From Gonatopus flavifemur (lineage: Eukaryota > Arthropoda > Insecta > Hymenoptera > Dryinidae), in the NCBI GenBank assembly GCA_018340375.1, contig JAFFJZ010000004.1, forward strand, positions 27,812,001-27,876,000: 64,000 nt of DNA, written 5' to 3'. Shown one piece after another: positions 33,901-45,245 of this stretch (positions are counted from its first letter, which is position 1; the number at the start of each line of letters is the position of its first letter). The notes under the pieces were generated by a model. The model was given only the letters and a program-made list of their open reading frames with translations, did no database searches and had not been told where the DNA came from. Position numbers and translations under genes: made by a program.

Positions 33901-34241
33901 CTCTTCCTCAACACCTTTCCAGTAGAATTCCGCTTTACCTGCGCAGATTTATAATTCAGTTGCGGCTGTCTTCGAAAATCTCTAACCGATTCATATTGAA
34001 TACTGACGTTGTCTGTCTACCGGTTGATAACCGCTGTTTTCGATGTGGTGTTCACGTAGATGAACATCTACCACATTCACTATTTGTATGTCCTGCATTT
34101 CATAGTGCAAGAATTTCCTTACTACGGAATTACAACAGTGCAGGAAATCAAGAAGAGCCCTGGGCTTTCATACTAAATAATCCAACAGTCCCAGCAATTA
34201 AAAAATTGTTTCTTTTTGTTAAGGAAATTCTTTCACCATAA
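30933..34241 (+). pseudogene. LINE ORF2, endonuclease plus reverse transcriptase, one stop
   Basis: The frame opens right after the ORF1 TAG (SPQILFWNCHGFSNLRDLMD) with the endonuclease motif FWNCHGF, then YETWL, LGGDFNGRV and SDHFPVSVSLDL, the terminal catalytic SDH. RT motifs follow: KGKAPGADLISSEFY, NYRPIALVNSITKIF, SGFREGRGCTDN, FVDFRRAFDSIN and LLAYADDLVFFAN (ADD box, about 33045-33065). The tail has CFRCGVHVDEHLPHSLFVC, a cysteine/histidine motif. A single TGA at 32787-32789 replaces an expected Trp. No ATG lies between the ORF1 stop and 31011, so translation start is unclear. Confidence 0.85.
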
Positions 34242-34411
34242 CTCATTATCTCTGCTGGAAACGGCTCTGTCATTAGATCTTCACCAGTGTATATCTATAA
34301 TAGCTCTCTAAGCTCTACGCTACAATACCACTATTGATGTATCGTTATATGTACAAATTCGATTAAATAAGCGAACTCTATTGTATGGACGATTGTCTAG
34401 GAACAATAGAC

Positions 34412-34414
34412 TCC

Positions 34415-34443
<29 letters not shown>
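34412..34443 (+). repeat. TTA triplet tail of the LINE
   Basis: About ten TTA/ATT triplets end the element just before the downstream duplicate of the target site. Confidence 0.85.
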
Positions 34444-34447
<4 letters not shown>

Positions 34448-34582
34448 GACGTCTATGAAAAATTGAGGTTATGTGTTCTCATGGTACATCATGTATTAGG
34501 TGTATAACTTTGCTTCCGCCGTTTTTTCCCAAATTCGAGGCTTTATTGTGAAAAACTGGTTATACATTTATGATTCAAAGTG

Positions 34583-35614
34583 TTATCCATCGCTGGCCAC
34601 TACTTTCTCCCATCTTTCGAGCAGCATACGGATCCCGCGTTGGAAAAACTGGTCATCTTTTGGAGCGATCCACGAATCGATCAAATTTTTCACTTCTTGA
34701 TGAGACTGGAAGTACTGGTCAGCTAGGCCGTGTGCCATTGATCGAAACAAGTGATAGTCCAAGGGAGCAACGTCTGAAGAATACGGCGGGCGGGGTAGGA
34801 CTTCCCATTTCAAAGTTTCCAAGTATGTCTTGACCACTTTCGCAACATGGGGTCGAGCATTGTCATGCTGTAAAATCACTTTATCATGTCTCTCGTTGTA
34901 TTGCGGCGATTTGTCTTTTAATGCTCAGCTCAAACGCATTACTTGCGTCTGATAACGATCGCCTGTGATTGTTTCAGTCGGTTTTAACAACTCATAATAC
35001 ACTACGCTGAGCTGGTCCCACCAAATACTGAGCATAACCTTGGAACCGTGAATATTCGGTTTGGCCGTCGACGTGGAAGCATGGCCGGGATATCCCCATG
35101 ATTTTCTGCGCTTGGGATTATCGTAATGTACCCATTTTTCGTCCCCAGTCACAATGCGATGCAGAAATCCCTCCCGTCTTTGCCTTGCAAGCAGCTGTTC
35201 ACAAACACACAAACGCCGTTCAACATCTCTCGGCTTCAACTCGTACGGCACCCAATTTCCTGGTTTCTGAATCATTCCCATTACTTTCAGGCGTTTTGAA
35301 ATGGCTGGTTGCGTCACTCCCAATGATCCTGCCAATTCTTGTTGCGTTTGACACGAGTCTGGATCCAGTAATGCCTCCAATTCTGCATCTTCGAAAATCT
35401 TCTCTCTTCCACCGCCATGCTGGTCTTCGACGTTAAAATCACCGTTCTTGAAGCGTTGAAACCACTCTCGGCACGTTCTTTCACTAATAGCGGCCTCACT
35501 ATAGGTATTTGAGAGCATCTGATGAGCCTCAGTCGCAGATTTCTTCATATTAAAGCGGAAAATTAAAACCTCCCGCGAATGACGAAAATTTGGCTCGTAA
35601 GCTGACATGTTCAA
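34583..35614 (-). pseudogene. mariner DD34D transposase with one premature stop
   Basis: The minus-strand frame starts at 35614 with FRHSREVLIFRFNMKKSA, then CREWFQRFKNGDFNVED, LGVTQPAISKRLKVMG (second helix-turn-helix), NWVPYELKPRDVERR linker and VTGDEKWVHYDN (first Asp). A TGA near 34922 follows VMRLS. The same frame resumes with LQHDNARPHV (second Asp) and YSSDVAPLDYHLF (third Asp, 34 residues on). The last residues (WEKVVASDG) run to 34583, where the annotated frame ends. Only this one stop is seen; homology with the copy at 19776-21012 is clear, but the termini differ. Confidence 0.85.
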
Positions 35615-35727
35615 TCGAAAATAACTTTATGATGCGGACACAAATCGACTAATATTTCGATGGCGTTATGTGTACAAATACCTAAGCTCATTGTATGGCA
35701 TCTATGATCTATTCATTTCAACTACCA

Positions 35728-35928
35728 CACTCAGAGGAAAATTTGGTTGGCACAACTACAGCACGTCGTTGATTTTTGCCTTGACCTTCTTATGTAGTTG
35801 CTACAACTACATTCATGTGATTTTGTCTTGTTTTTCTCGTTACCATGACCAAATTTCACGTCACTGCAACCGTGAATCTTTGACCATGTGAACATAGTTC
35901 GTGTAACATCGTTGCTTTTCTCTCAGTG
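35728..35928. mobile_element. CAC...GTG MITE (201 bases) with CA duplication
   Basis: The ends CACTCAGAGGAAAA and TTTTCTCTCAGTG pair, with CA on each side (35726-35727 and 35929-35930). The interior has GCACAACTACAGC and GTAGTTGCTACAAC words. It lies in mariner non-coding sequence. Confidence 0.8.
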
Positions 35929-36487
35929 CACTCACCGCTACAGCCATCTATTGCAAAACGGCGGAAGCAGAGTTTTACACCTAATAATTATCGGCTCATG
36001 ACTGTGCATATTATTCTAGTTATAGATGACGTTGTCAAATGATGGAGATATATCGAATTATTTACTCATCACTAGCCAGTGGATTAAAAATTTGAGGTTA
36101 TGTTTCTCTTCTCAACTATCAACTGATTGGCAGTTGCCCGATCAAACAAAACGACATCTTTTAGATATCTAAATGATATCTCGGAATTTTGAAAGATGTC
36201 TTGCAAAAAGGTCTCGAAGATGTCTTTCAGAAATCTAAAAGATGTCTTACGCGACTGATTCAGACAAGTTTAAGATATCTCAAAAAGGTCTTGCAGAAGA
36301 TATGTTTTAGACGTATTCGATCAAGTCTTGAAGATGTCTTGAAGGATTCATAAAAATATATCAGAAAAATCTTGAATGTGTCTATAAAAAAAAAAATCTC
36401 TCCTCTTCCTCTCTTCTTCCTTTCCTCTTTTCTTTTATCCCTCTTCCACCACTTCCGTGTATCTTACTGGAGTTTAGAATCCTTGAG

Positions 36488-36556
36488 GTTGTGGGATTCG
36501 AACCCGGGCATTTCACGACGTACGCACGCTTTACTGACCTGAGCCATACAGACAGT
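36488..36556 (-). other. tRNA-like module with box A and box B
   Basis: The minus strand reads ATGGCTCAGGTCAGTAAAG (box A-like), then GGGTTCGAATCCCACAA (good box B). The same module lies at the same relative place in the related element near 59900. It is not a tRNA gene because no acceptor stem forms. Confidence 0.65.
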
Positions 36557-37119
36557 TTGATGATCGTGCTCATAATTGTCAATATGACACAGTGAGATAT
36601 AATGTCAGCGGTGTTTATTTTCAGGGTAAAATTCATCTTTTGGACAAGGTGTTTATTACATATACAAATATAAGATGAGTTGATTGTGCTTAAAACTTGA
36701 ACAGTTGAATGAATTTGGTGAAATATATTGAAGTACATGATCCAGTGATCGTTAGTGTCTGATGAATATCATAGCTACCTTTAAATTATTTTTTTCTCAC
36801 TGTCATTGAAAAACAACTTATTAGTAAATGTGAATGAGAATTTGATAAAATCACCGTACACGAAGGCCGTACATAAAATTCAGCGTAAGAAGTTCGATGT
36901 TTCGCAAAATATTGTGACTGGGAGATTCGTTACTTTTAGTGCTAGCACTGCAAGGTTCCGGAATCGTACTTTTCACGAAATTCTTCAGTATTCACATGGA
37001 TTATTCAGACCCCTAATTTATGAACGAATCCACCTTCTTTGCAATTCGATTTTGAACAAAGACATTTGGAGTGGTATCCACATGCACTCATAATCTCAAA
37101 ACTGCTGATCTTAAAAATA

Positions 37120-38412
37120 CAGGTTGATTGAAAAGTTTTGAAAGCAAAAATGGAAGAATGTGTATTTTTTGATGAAATGATTTTTTTCATTCAATATAGT
37201 CTCCCTCAACTTCAACACACTTATTCCAACGATCTTCCAATAATTTCATACCATCTCTGTAATGATTTTCCGGAAGCTCCGCAAAATACTGTTCCACAGC
37301 TGCAATAGCTTCTTCATTCGACGAAAAACTCTTTCCACGAAGGAATTGTTTCAAATTTCTGAAGAGATAATAGTCGGAGGGAGCTAAATCTGGTGAATAC
37401 GGTGGGTGTTCAAGCAATTCGTACTTCAATTCGTTCAGTTCAGCCATCGCCAGAACACTTGTGTGAACACGTGCATTGTCTTGATGAAAAATGATTTTTT
37501 TCTTCCGTAAACCGGGTCTTTTTTCACGAATTTTGTCATCCAACTGGTCCAAAAGGTTGCAATAATATTCAGGATTAATTGTTTTACCTTTCACGAGATA
37601 ATCAATCAACAAAACCCCTTTTGCGTCCCAAAAAACCGATGCTAAAACCTTTTTTGCCGATCGTTCTGACTTCACCCGTTTTGGAGCTGAACAACTAGCT
37701 TCAGTCTACTGTAAACGTTTTTGTTTCAGTTTAGGATCATGATGGTAGATCCAAGTCTCGTCCACAGTTACGAAACGACGCAAAAAATTCAGTTTTATTC
37801 TGCTTAAAACGCACCAAATTACGCTGAGAAATTTGTTTTCGATTCAGTTTTTGTTGAATTGTCAACGAATGCAGCACCAACTTTCCAAAAAGCTTTTTCA
37901 TATGTAATTTTTCGTGTGAAATATGGAGTACTCGTTCATTCGAGATACCTATGGTATCAGCAATTTCACGCTTAGTCAAACTCGGATCTTTACAAACAAT
38001 ATCATAGACTTGCTCAATGATGTCTGATTTCGTTGCACTTTTCGGACGTCCACTACGTGATTGATCTTCAACGCTTGTACGACCACGTTTAAACTCTCAA
38101 ACCCATCGATGTACCGTTGGAAATTAAGGAGCAGATTCCATCAACACTTCCTTCATTTTAATATGAATTTCTGTTGCTGATAAACCTTCCAAAACAAAGA
38201 ATTTTATCACCGCACGATATTCGGATTTTTCCATTTTCACAAAATACACTGACACGTCAACTTCGAATGGCTTGTAAACAAAGAATGAATTGACAGATCG
38301 GAATGAAATTATGTGTGTGTTTGAATGAGGGATAAAATATTAAAATAGCGTATAAATTTTGATTCCTGTACTGGTTGATAGGTGTCGCTTTCAAAACTTT
38401 TCAACCAACCTG
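37120..38412 (-). mobile_element. mariner element (mellifera/irritans-like) with TA duplication
   Basis: The ends CAGGTTGATTGAAAAGTTTTG and the complement of CAAAACTTTTCAACCAACCTG pair, with TA at 37118-37119 and 38413-38414. The terminal sequence differs from the two other mariners here, so it is a separate lineage. It is nested in the 36137-38539 element. Confidence 0.85.
37187..38235 (-). pseudogene. mariner transposase, two stops and frameshift
   Basis: On the minus strand, EKSEYRAVIKFFVLEGLSA starts near 38235, followed by two stops in the first DNA-binding region. A frame at 37979-37737 carries KREIADTIGISNERVLHI (helix-turn-helix), then a frameshift, VTVDETWIYHHDP (first Asp), and after another stop LASVFWDAKG, FHQDNARVHTS (second Asp) and YSPDLAPSDYYLF (third Asp, DD34D spacing). 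It ends with EDRWNKCVEVEGDYIE and stop at 37187. It is inactive by sequence. Confidence 0.85.
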
Positions 38413-38957
38413 TACATTTGGCAAAACATCTTGAAGATGTCTTTCAAAAGATATCTTAGAGCTGTCTTTTTAATATGTCTTATAGATGTCTTTCAAAAGA
38501 TATCTTCAAGATATCTCGAAGATGTTCACGTTTATTGGGTGACAATTGCGGACGCGATTTTGGGAACAGGAGAAGTTGTAAAACATTGAAATCGTGACAA
38601 GTAATCACTTTCATTGACTAGTTAGTTCGTGCATGATTACTTCTTTCGATGTATTCAGTTCTGGTGATAGGTAACATCGTGTTGCATCGAAAGTGTCACC
38701 TAGTAATCGACTAATCACTGGAGAGTTTGATTTTATCCACGAAGGAAGTGAGGTTAGGTTATTCGAGTAATTTTTCGTCAATAACTACTTGTTGACTAGA
38801 CACTTGATTAACTGATGGAACGTGAAATCATGTTATGTCTTTGAATAACAATTTTCAAATTTAGCAAACGACGTAGTTTTTTGAGTTCACACCGTTTACT
38901 TGATTTCAATTTGTATCAATAGCGAAAATGTAATTTCACCTCACAATATACGTACAA

Positions 38958-40143
38958 CCCGGGAAAAAAAATTCCATATATGGACCCATATATGGATTCA
39001 TATATGCATTCATATATGAGCATATATGGATTTTGGCCATATATGTTCATATATGGTCATATATGAAAGTGGGGAATCTATCAGCATTGATCTCACTTCT
39101 CTCTCCTTTGGTTTTTCATCACCCCAGATAGCACAAGCAGTTCAGAAAGAATCCATAATGAATTCTTTTTATATCACAATGAATGTCTTATGAATGCCTA
39201 AACTCATCCAAATCAATTCAAAAAGAGTTCTTAAGCTCGTCCCGTTATGACAGTTCAGAATGATGTGCCGAGGGACATCTTTTTTTTATCCAAAAGAGTT
39301 CATTAGGAATTCAAAAATGAATTCAAAAAGAGTATAAAATGACATGAATTGGGAGTCTCAAAAGGTTCATAAAAACCTCCAGAAAAACTAATAAACAATG
39401 CAAAATGACACAATTCAACCGTTTGAAAAAAAAAATAATAACAGCTATTTTTGTACATGCCCTTACAGCACCACAGTCCCAAAAGAATTCATAAAGAATT
39501 CTTATTCAACTGATTGTATTCTTTTCGATTTCTTTAAGAATTCTTCTGGGACTGTGATGCTGTGAGGGTGAGTTCAAATTCCAAAAAAGATGGAAAACTT
39601 GTTTAAATGTTGAAATTATCGCGTCCTGTAATGACATCTAAATGACCTCATAAAGAGTTCATCGATTGAGTTCATTAAGAATTCTTTAGGTCTGATAAAA
39701 GAATTCCTCCAGTAATGCGTTCTGAACTGACATAACGGAAATACATCTGTTATCCTTAATAGATTCAAATTTAGTACTTTATGGAGTCCTATATGAGTTC
39801 TTAGAAAATTCATAAAGAATACTTCGGGGATCGAATGTATTCTTTGAGAATCCATTATGAATTCATAAAATTGTCTTCTTAATGAATTCATTTAAGTGAA
39901 TTCATGCTGACGAGTCAGGGGACTTCTGTGCTATCTGGGACAGTCCATGTAAAATTGTGACATTTTTTTGTCCATATATGGATGTATATAATAATGTATG
40001 ATTGAATATGATCACATATGGCCATATACAGTCTCATATATGTTTATATATGTTCACATGTATTTGATATATGTTCATATATGATTTATATATGATTTAT
40101 TTATGATTCATATATGATTCATATACGCTCATATACGACCATA
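38958..40143. mobile_element. ATATATGG-word element, right end lost, with nested insertion
   Basis: It starts CCCGGGAAAAAAAATTCCATA and is followed by repeated CATATATGG words. It is nearly identical to the complete copy at 58937-59335, but carries an 817-base insertion (39123-39939). Its right CCCGGG end is replaced after 40143 by an ATACAGGGTGTCCCATC sequence from another repeat. Confidence 0.75.
39123..39939. mobile_element. CCC...GGG element rich in GAATTC words, AC duplication
   Basis: The ends CCCAGATAGCACAAGCAG and the complement of CTTCTGTGCTATCTGGG pair, with AC on each side (39121-39122 and 39940-39941). GAATTCATTAAGAATTC-like words recur throughout in both orientations. The copy at 58937-59335 is the matching empty site (TTTTTCATCACATCCCATG), so the insertion limits are firm. 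Confidence 0.85.
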
Positions 40144-40263
40144 CAGGGTGTCCCATCAAAAAGCTTGAAAATTGATCCGGATCACTAGGATCAGTTACTT
40201 CAGCAGGCTTCTATGATTCCATATGAGTTGATATTTCATATTATCCTTCTCGTCTTTACGGAT
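40144..40263. repeat. Fragment starting ACAGGGTGTCCC
   Basis: It begins like several Tc1-type repeat ends (ATACAGGGTGTCCCATC). No matching opposite end was found before the solo LTR. Confidence 0.35.
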
Positions 40264-40267
40264 GCGA

Positions 40268-41336
40268 TGTGACGAGTCACTAATTGTAACCTGTCAGCTG
40301 ACAGGTTGTAAACATTTCGGTGCGTGACGAAGCACCGTCGATAAGCGGTGGCGCCAGCGCCATCGGTCGGTGCACGCGGAACCCTGTCGCACGAGACTTT
40401 GCTAAAGCGCGCGAAGCATTGCCAACACACGACCCACGGCAAAACTAAAGTGTGCGGCAGGGCATTACCAACTTAAACCTTGGTTCGCGCGGTAACCGCG
40501 AGGATGAATTGCGTTTCGTGTCGCTTCCCGAGGCGAAAATTAACTTTCTGCGGATATAAGTATGGGTGCCTGGACCGACTTCCAGCACTCCTTCGTTTCT
40601 ATCGACTAACGTCGACATCGAGGTGCCGAGGTAAAGGTACGCTCATCTTTTGGTAAAGGGCGAGAGTCAGCCGTAGTTACGTGCGGTTTGGAAACAGTCG
40701 TTGTTACGACTATCACTGAAGGCGGATGGGACATCCTGAGGCCCGAAAATAACCAGCGACAAAGCGGATGGGTCATCCTGATGCTTTGATCCAGGATCTT
40801 ATTGATCCTGTTAGGGAAACTCATTAATTCTTTTGCACTCGTCACGCACCCGCAAAAACCCTTTTTCATTGGCTGGTCATACTAGCACTTCATGCTAGAC
40901 CAATTATAACGCCATTCACGCGGATTCCTTCTGAATCCATAATTTTGAATTCATTTTAAAGGCCGTATACATTACACATTTTCGTACACTTAGGACTAAA
41001 GGCGGGTATCTGTTGAGTTGTAACAGGCCTTAGTCCTAATACACATGGGTATTGTATACCCGCGCGCGCATTCACATTAGATTTAAGATACACGATGTAA
41101 ATATCTTTTATCCTTTTCTGATCAACCTACTTTGGTCATTAACCTTTTTCGATTATTGAATAAATTATTATTTTACCTATTAAACCTGACGAATCATTAT
41201 TTTTATGATCTGTGACCCGCGTTTCCCCACTCCTGAACCTTGGAATCGGCGAGCTAGAGGCACGGGGTCTAATTAAATTATTAATTAGGGTTGATTAAAA
41301 GTCACCAACGCGTATTCAAACATTTGAAACGTTACA
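40268..41336 (+). mobile_element. Solo LTR (1069 bases) with 4-base duplication
   Basis: It begins TGTGACGAGTCAC and ends AAACGTTACA. GCGA lies on both sides (40264-40267 and 41337-41340). A GATATAAG TATA-like box at about 40553 is followed by a candidate start region, and AATAAATTATT lies near 41158. The interior is more GC-rich than its surroundings. TG...CA ends and a 4-base duplication fit Gypsy-type LTR retrotransposons. No internal coding region remains. It shares GTGACCCGCGTT and ACCTTGG with the LTR at 51010-52824. Confidence 0.75.
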
Positions 41337-41974
41337 GCGAGAAGAAACTGTATGAAATTTTTAATAAATTAGGACATATGCAATTTTTTTGACAAATTAG
41401 GGAATCATGTGATGATACACTTTTATTTATGAATAATTGTAACTTTTTTGGTCAGAAATTATGAGTTTTTACGAAAAATTATGAGTTTTCATGAAAAACC
41501 ATATCTCATAGTCATCATTATATTCATGAAAAATTTTATGTAATTTTATGAGAAATTATGAAAATATATGAAATAATATGATTTCATTTATGAATTATGA
41601 GGAAACATTTCTCATACTAAATGTTCCAATTCCTTGAGAAATTATGAAAATTTATGACATTTATGAAAATATATGAGAAATTATAAAAAATATGAAAAAA
41701 TACTGAAACATATGAGAAATTATAAAAAATATGAAAAAATACTGAAACATATGAGAAATTATGTAAAACTTTTTCGCCAGGGTTTCGGTTTTTGTGAAGA
41801 TATTCAGTACAGCACTTTCTTGCGGAAAGAATATCTTTCCGAATGCTTGGTTGTATTATTTCGTACGATTCATGTTGATAATTCTTGGTTGAAGTGTGAA
41901 AATTTGTAAGGCTCTTTCTCTTTAAAGGAGTGGATTTGATTTTTTGACCGGTAGTTGATATATATATATGAAAT
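41337..41974. repeat. ATGAGAAATTATGAAAA-rich stretch with a 41-base tandem duplication
   Basis: ATTATGA and ATATGA words dominate from 41390 to 41770. A 41-base unit (about 41669-41709 and 41710-41750) is duplicated exactly. The ORFs it creates are low-complexity. Confidence 0.65.
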
Positions 41975-42090
41975 ATAAATTTGGGGGGGTCCGGACCCCC
42001 CTTGGATACGCCCTTGATGGACAGCGTATCTGACTCATCATCCGAGGGACCCGGGATCAAAATTCTCCACCGAGTAAGCGTTTTTCCAGA
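41975..42090. repeat. GC palindrome next to a weak tRNA-like sequence
   Basis: GGGGGGGTCCGGACCCCCC is a perfect palindrome at about 41983-42001. It is followed by GATGGACAGCGTATCTGACT and GGGATCAAAATTC, a poor box B. This could be the end of a SINE-like repeat. Confidence 0.4.
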
Positions 42091-42423
42091 GATACTTGAA
42101 GTATCTCAATCCACCTGTGACCATCAAATTTCGAAGGGGAACCAAGTCCTTCAAGGTGTCTGTCAGTCCAAATGGGTGGAAATGTAAAATTTTTATTCTC
42201 TCAATTTTAATATCATCACAATTTCTTTTCACCGCTGTGCATATTTTACTATCTGGCTACTGGATGGTTGATCTTTGTCAGTCACCGAGAGATGTGAGCG
42301 TTATATTACTACCTCTCCACTATCTAAGATTACCGATCTGTGGTGAGATAGTACCAAAATCGACTAGCCCACAGCTAGACAATGATGAGTTTCAATTTCC
42401 ACTCGGGATAATTCATTGAAAAC

Positions 42424-43010
42424 AATATTGGAAGGAAAAATGAATGGTAAAACTCGCAAAGGTAGACCTATAATAAGTTTTATGAAGCAAATTATACAAG
42501 ATGAGGGTTGTCGTACACTGAGAAAAAAATCAAAGTGCCGTTTACCACCACGCGTAGTTGAAGAATTTATGGATGAATCAACGAATTTTTAGTTGAAATG
42601 ACTTGGAAATTGTAGACTCAATTACGCCACCTTTCATTGTCTCAAACATATCACCTAATTTTATGAACTAATGTGTGTCAACGTCAACAAATCACAGAAG
42701 AAGTTTCATTCAAAATCTCACGTAGTTGAGTCAACCTCGCAGGCAATCAATGCTTCGTTATTTTGTGTCGATTGTATATGGATACTTGACGGAAACTATT
42801 TTTCATTGTCCCAACCATTCGCGTAGTTGACCTCCAGAGTTGGTTGAACGTATTTAACCTCCTGGCGTAGTTGAGTCAACTACGTTTGCGTTCAGTTCAC
42901 TAATCCTTTTTCTCAGTGTAGATATATATATACATTGAGGGTTCAGCGGATAATAGACAGGGTTGGAGGATTTATCAAACCAGTCATAAAACTGATTACA
43001 TCATGATGAT
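42424..43010 (+). mobile_element. RTE-like LINE 3' fragment, split by a MITE
   Basis: Plus-strand copy of the LINE 3' tail: GGAAAAATGAATGGTAAAAC, then AAATTATACAAGATGAGGG up to 42515. After the inserted element it continues with GGATAATAGACAGGGTTGG and CCAGTCATAAAACTGATTAC, ending in ATGATGATG. It corresponds to 4990-5160 of the minus-strand copy. Confidence 0.8.
42516..42918. mobile_element. CAC...GTG element with GCGTAGTTGA words, TA duplication
   Basis: The ends CACTGAGAAAAAAATC and CCTTTTTCTCAGTG pair, with TA on both sides (42514-42515 and 42919-42920). The LINE copies elsewhere give the uninterrupted sequence GTCGTAGATATG, which confirms the 2-base duplication. CGCGTAGTTGA and its complement recur inside. 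Confidence 0.85.
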
Positions 43011-43013
43011 GAC

Positions 43014-44643
43014 ACGCAATTGAAACTAGATCCGTCACAGCCGAAAAATTTGATACTGATGTATGAATCGTAAATCACAAGAAATAAAAGGAACCAATCA
43101 TACGTGTCTCTTATTTTTCAACAAAAAGTTCGAAAATAATCATTCCAAAAATATTTAGGAACACATTGTAAATGTGACGTGGAATGACCCATAGATATAT
43201 TAGCGAGATTCAACCAGGACTTCTTTTATACGATATCTTATGATCCCTCATAGGATCCTTCACAAGTTCCTATGCCAAGTTCATATTAGAACCAATATGA
43301 GTCCCTTTGTAGGAATCTATATAGAATGCTACAAAGATTCCTATGAATTTTCATAAAGGATCCGTTGAGGATTTTTTTGACCGGGATGCCTATACCAGCT
43401 ATCTGAAGTGCAGGACATCGATGCGGCTATCAAAGCCAAACGGATCGTTCTGCAAACGACACCGATTGCTATGACAACAATCTTTATCGTTCCAGAACGA
43501 TTTGCGTATCGCCACCGCAGCTATCTACCTTAACCATACTTCAGATAATTAGTTTAACCACACATTTCTTCCAGTGCTTTCCAACAATGAATTGGTTCGT
43601 ATCAAAGAAATACTTTGTTGAAAAAATATTTATTTAGACCTATTCAGATAGCTTTTCCTTGAATTCATTCTTCAACATACATTAAAACTTACTCGAGTTT
43701 TGCTGTTTTTGCCCGAAACCCATCAATCATTTGAAAAAATTATAAAAAGAGACTTAGATCGCTTTTTAAAACTCCCCCCCCCCCCCCCTCCAATGTTCTC
43801 AATTCTTTGGAATTCCAATAGTTCTTTCGACTGTTGACTTGGACAATATTCTTACTGTTTCCGAGCTTTTGAATGGTTATTGCGTGTGAACTCTTATTTG
43901 TACTCTCTCAATTCGAAACATTGAAATTCCACTGAGCGCAATGGAGAGTCGACCACTGCGACCAGTGCATATGCAATACACAATCAGTGGATATTAACTG
44001 ACCGTTGCAGTGGAATCTCACTGGTTCAATCGGTCAAGAACACTTCCGACTGCAAACCAGTGACTACTAAAATTAATTTAGAATCAATTAAATCGAGTTC
44101 ATAAGAATTTAAATTAAATTCTTAAGGTTTGACCGAATTCCTTGCGAGACCGAAACAACTAATTTTCCAAACCCACAAGACAGTACAACCCTAAGCTACA
44201 AAGTGTTCTCCTAAACTCTTCACATTCAATTGAATATTTGACTTCTCCAAATAAATATTTTATGGAGAGAGGACAAGTAAATATCTTTCTTAGTGTTGTT
44301 CGACTGTAGACGCTCTGATAAGGGAAATGAGATTTATCTGGACCAATATGAATACTAAATCATGCATGTTGTCCTTCGTACGCTCTCCTATTAGCTTATT
44401 ACTTTGTTTCTGCACAGTGCTATAAATATAGAAAAATTTTTTCACTGATATGGTTTCGGTTTCAAGAATAGATTTAATTTTTAGTGAATTGAATTGAGAC
44501 TTGCCCGTGGTTCTTTCTGCTACAGTAAATATGGATAACTCTTTGTTTTGCTATTGATGAAGATCAACAGACTAAAGGAGAACATGACTAACTGAGCATA
44601 TAATATATTGATTATTTAAAACGAATTTTTTTCACCAAAATAG
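43014..44643. other. Intron sequence with small repeat clusters
   Basis: TCCTATGA/CATAGGA words lie at 43240-43380. An imperfect inverted repeat (TATCTGAAGT ... ACTTCAGATA) lies at about 43396-43555. CCACTG/CAGTG words lie at 43930-44070, and a 15-base C run at 43774-43788. No gene is seen until the exon at 44644. Confidence 0.5.
43774..43788. repeat. C homopolymer run
   Basis: Fifteen C residues in a row. Assembly length here is unreliable. Confidence 0.8.
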
Positions 44644-44815
44644 GAGTGACACAGAAAGTGCGGGTCGTTATTCCAGGACTGAAGTGGATGGAACTCCTCA
44701 AAAAGCACAAAAACCGAGAATAAGTTTGTCAAGAATCTTCAAACGTAACAAAGATAAGGTATCGGGAGCAGATACAGATACTGTGAGGACTATGGTTACA
44801 GTGGATGACGAAAAG
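44644..44815 (+). CDS. Penultimate coding exon, cytoplasmic tail of a receptor-like gene
   Basis: The acceptor (TTTTTTTCACCAAAATAG) and donor (AAG|GTAATT) bracket 172 bases. The exon starts with one base completing a codon and ends at a codon boundary. It encodes SDTESAGRYSRTEVDG, then PQKAQKPRISLSRIFKRNKD, a basic stretch, then TDTVRTMVTVDDEK. The stop-containing read-through past 44815 is intronic. It joins in phase 0 to the exon at 53734. Together they look like the intracellular tail of an insect Ig-superfamily adhesion receptor. Fasciclin-3-like is my best guess from memory, not verified. Confidence 0.65.
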
Positions 44816-45245
44816 GTAATTTCAAAATATTCAAAAAAATATCGAAACGGTATCACCCACACTGCATTTTAGTTCATAAATATGTATTAAATGAGTAATT
44901 CAAAGAACTCCAGGCGAAAATATTCCATACCAAGCCATTAGGAGTATTTGAAGTTCTGATTGAATACCATTGAATTCTATTGGAACCCGTTCAATTTCCC
45001 ATCCGCCAATGAGATTCTATGAAATAGTTCAACCCTCGAACGCTTGAGTCTTCAACTGGTGCATAAACGGTCGCACATATCTGCATTAAATTTCAGTATT
45101 TACTTCTTCAATAAATTATCATTTTGATATATTTTTATACACATTAATCATCAAGCATCAATTTTTTATGATAAAGCATTAAAAAATCGAATTATAGTAA
45201 AATGATTTCTCATTATATTGAAGTATCAAATTCTTACATACCGTG
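44816..45245. other. Intron sequence without recognisable elements
   Basis: AT-rich intron sequence following the GTAATT donor. No repeat ends or genes were recognised. Confidence 0.45.

Larger units (their letters stand above)
29916..34443 (+). mobile_element. Nearly intact full-length LINE with 14-base duplication
   Basis: ATTAGACGTCTATG occurs at 29902-29915 and again at 34444-34457, after a (TTA)n tail (about 34412-34443). Between them lie a short 5' region, ORF1 (30009-30932), an endonuclease/reverse transcriptase region and a 3' tail. All coding sequence from 30009 to 34241 is in one frame with only two stops, so the insertion is recent. The clade is not certain. The absence of a zinc knuckle in ORF1 and the ORF1 type suggest the CR1/L2-like group, but the A/T-triplet tail is also seen in other clades. 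Confidence 0.85.
34499..35981 (-). mobile_element. mariner element with TA duplication and nested MITE
   Basis: The ends GGTGTATAACTTTGCTTCCGCC and the complement of GGCGGAAGCAGAGTTTTACACC pair, with TA at 34497-34498 and 35982-35983. A 201-base MITE (35728-35928) sits in its 5' non-coding part. Without the MITE the length is about 1.28 kb, normal for mariner. Confidence 0.85.
36137..38539. mobile_element. CCC...GGG element rich in AAGATATCTT words
   Basis: The ends CCCGATCAAACAAAACGACATC and the complement of GATGTTCACGTTTATTGGG pair imperfectly, with TG on each side (36135-36136 and 38540-38541). AGATATCT and AAGATGTCTT words occur about 20 times at both ends (36160-36370 and 38425-38530). 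It holds a tRNA-like module and a nested mariner. A relative lies at 59595-60880. Confidence 0.7.

Noticed and set aside
40606..40869. Minus-strand 87-codon ORF in GC-rich DNA
   Set aside because: It lies inside the solo LTR, antisense to its likely transcript.
41617..42060. 147-codon minus-strand ORF with repeated residues
   Set aside because: The repetition comes from a 41-base tandem duplication in AT-rich sequence.
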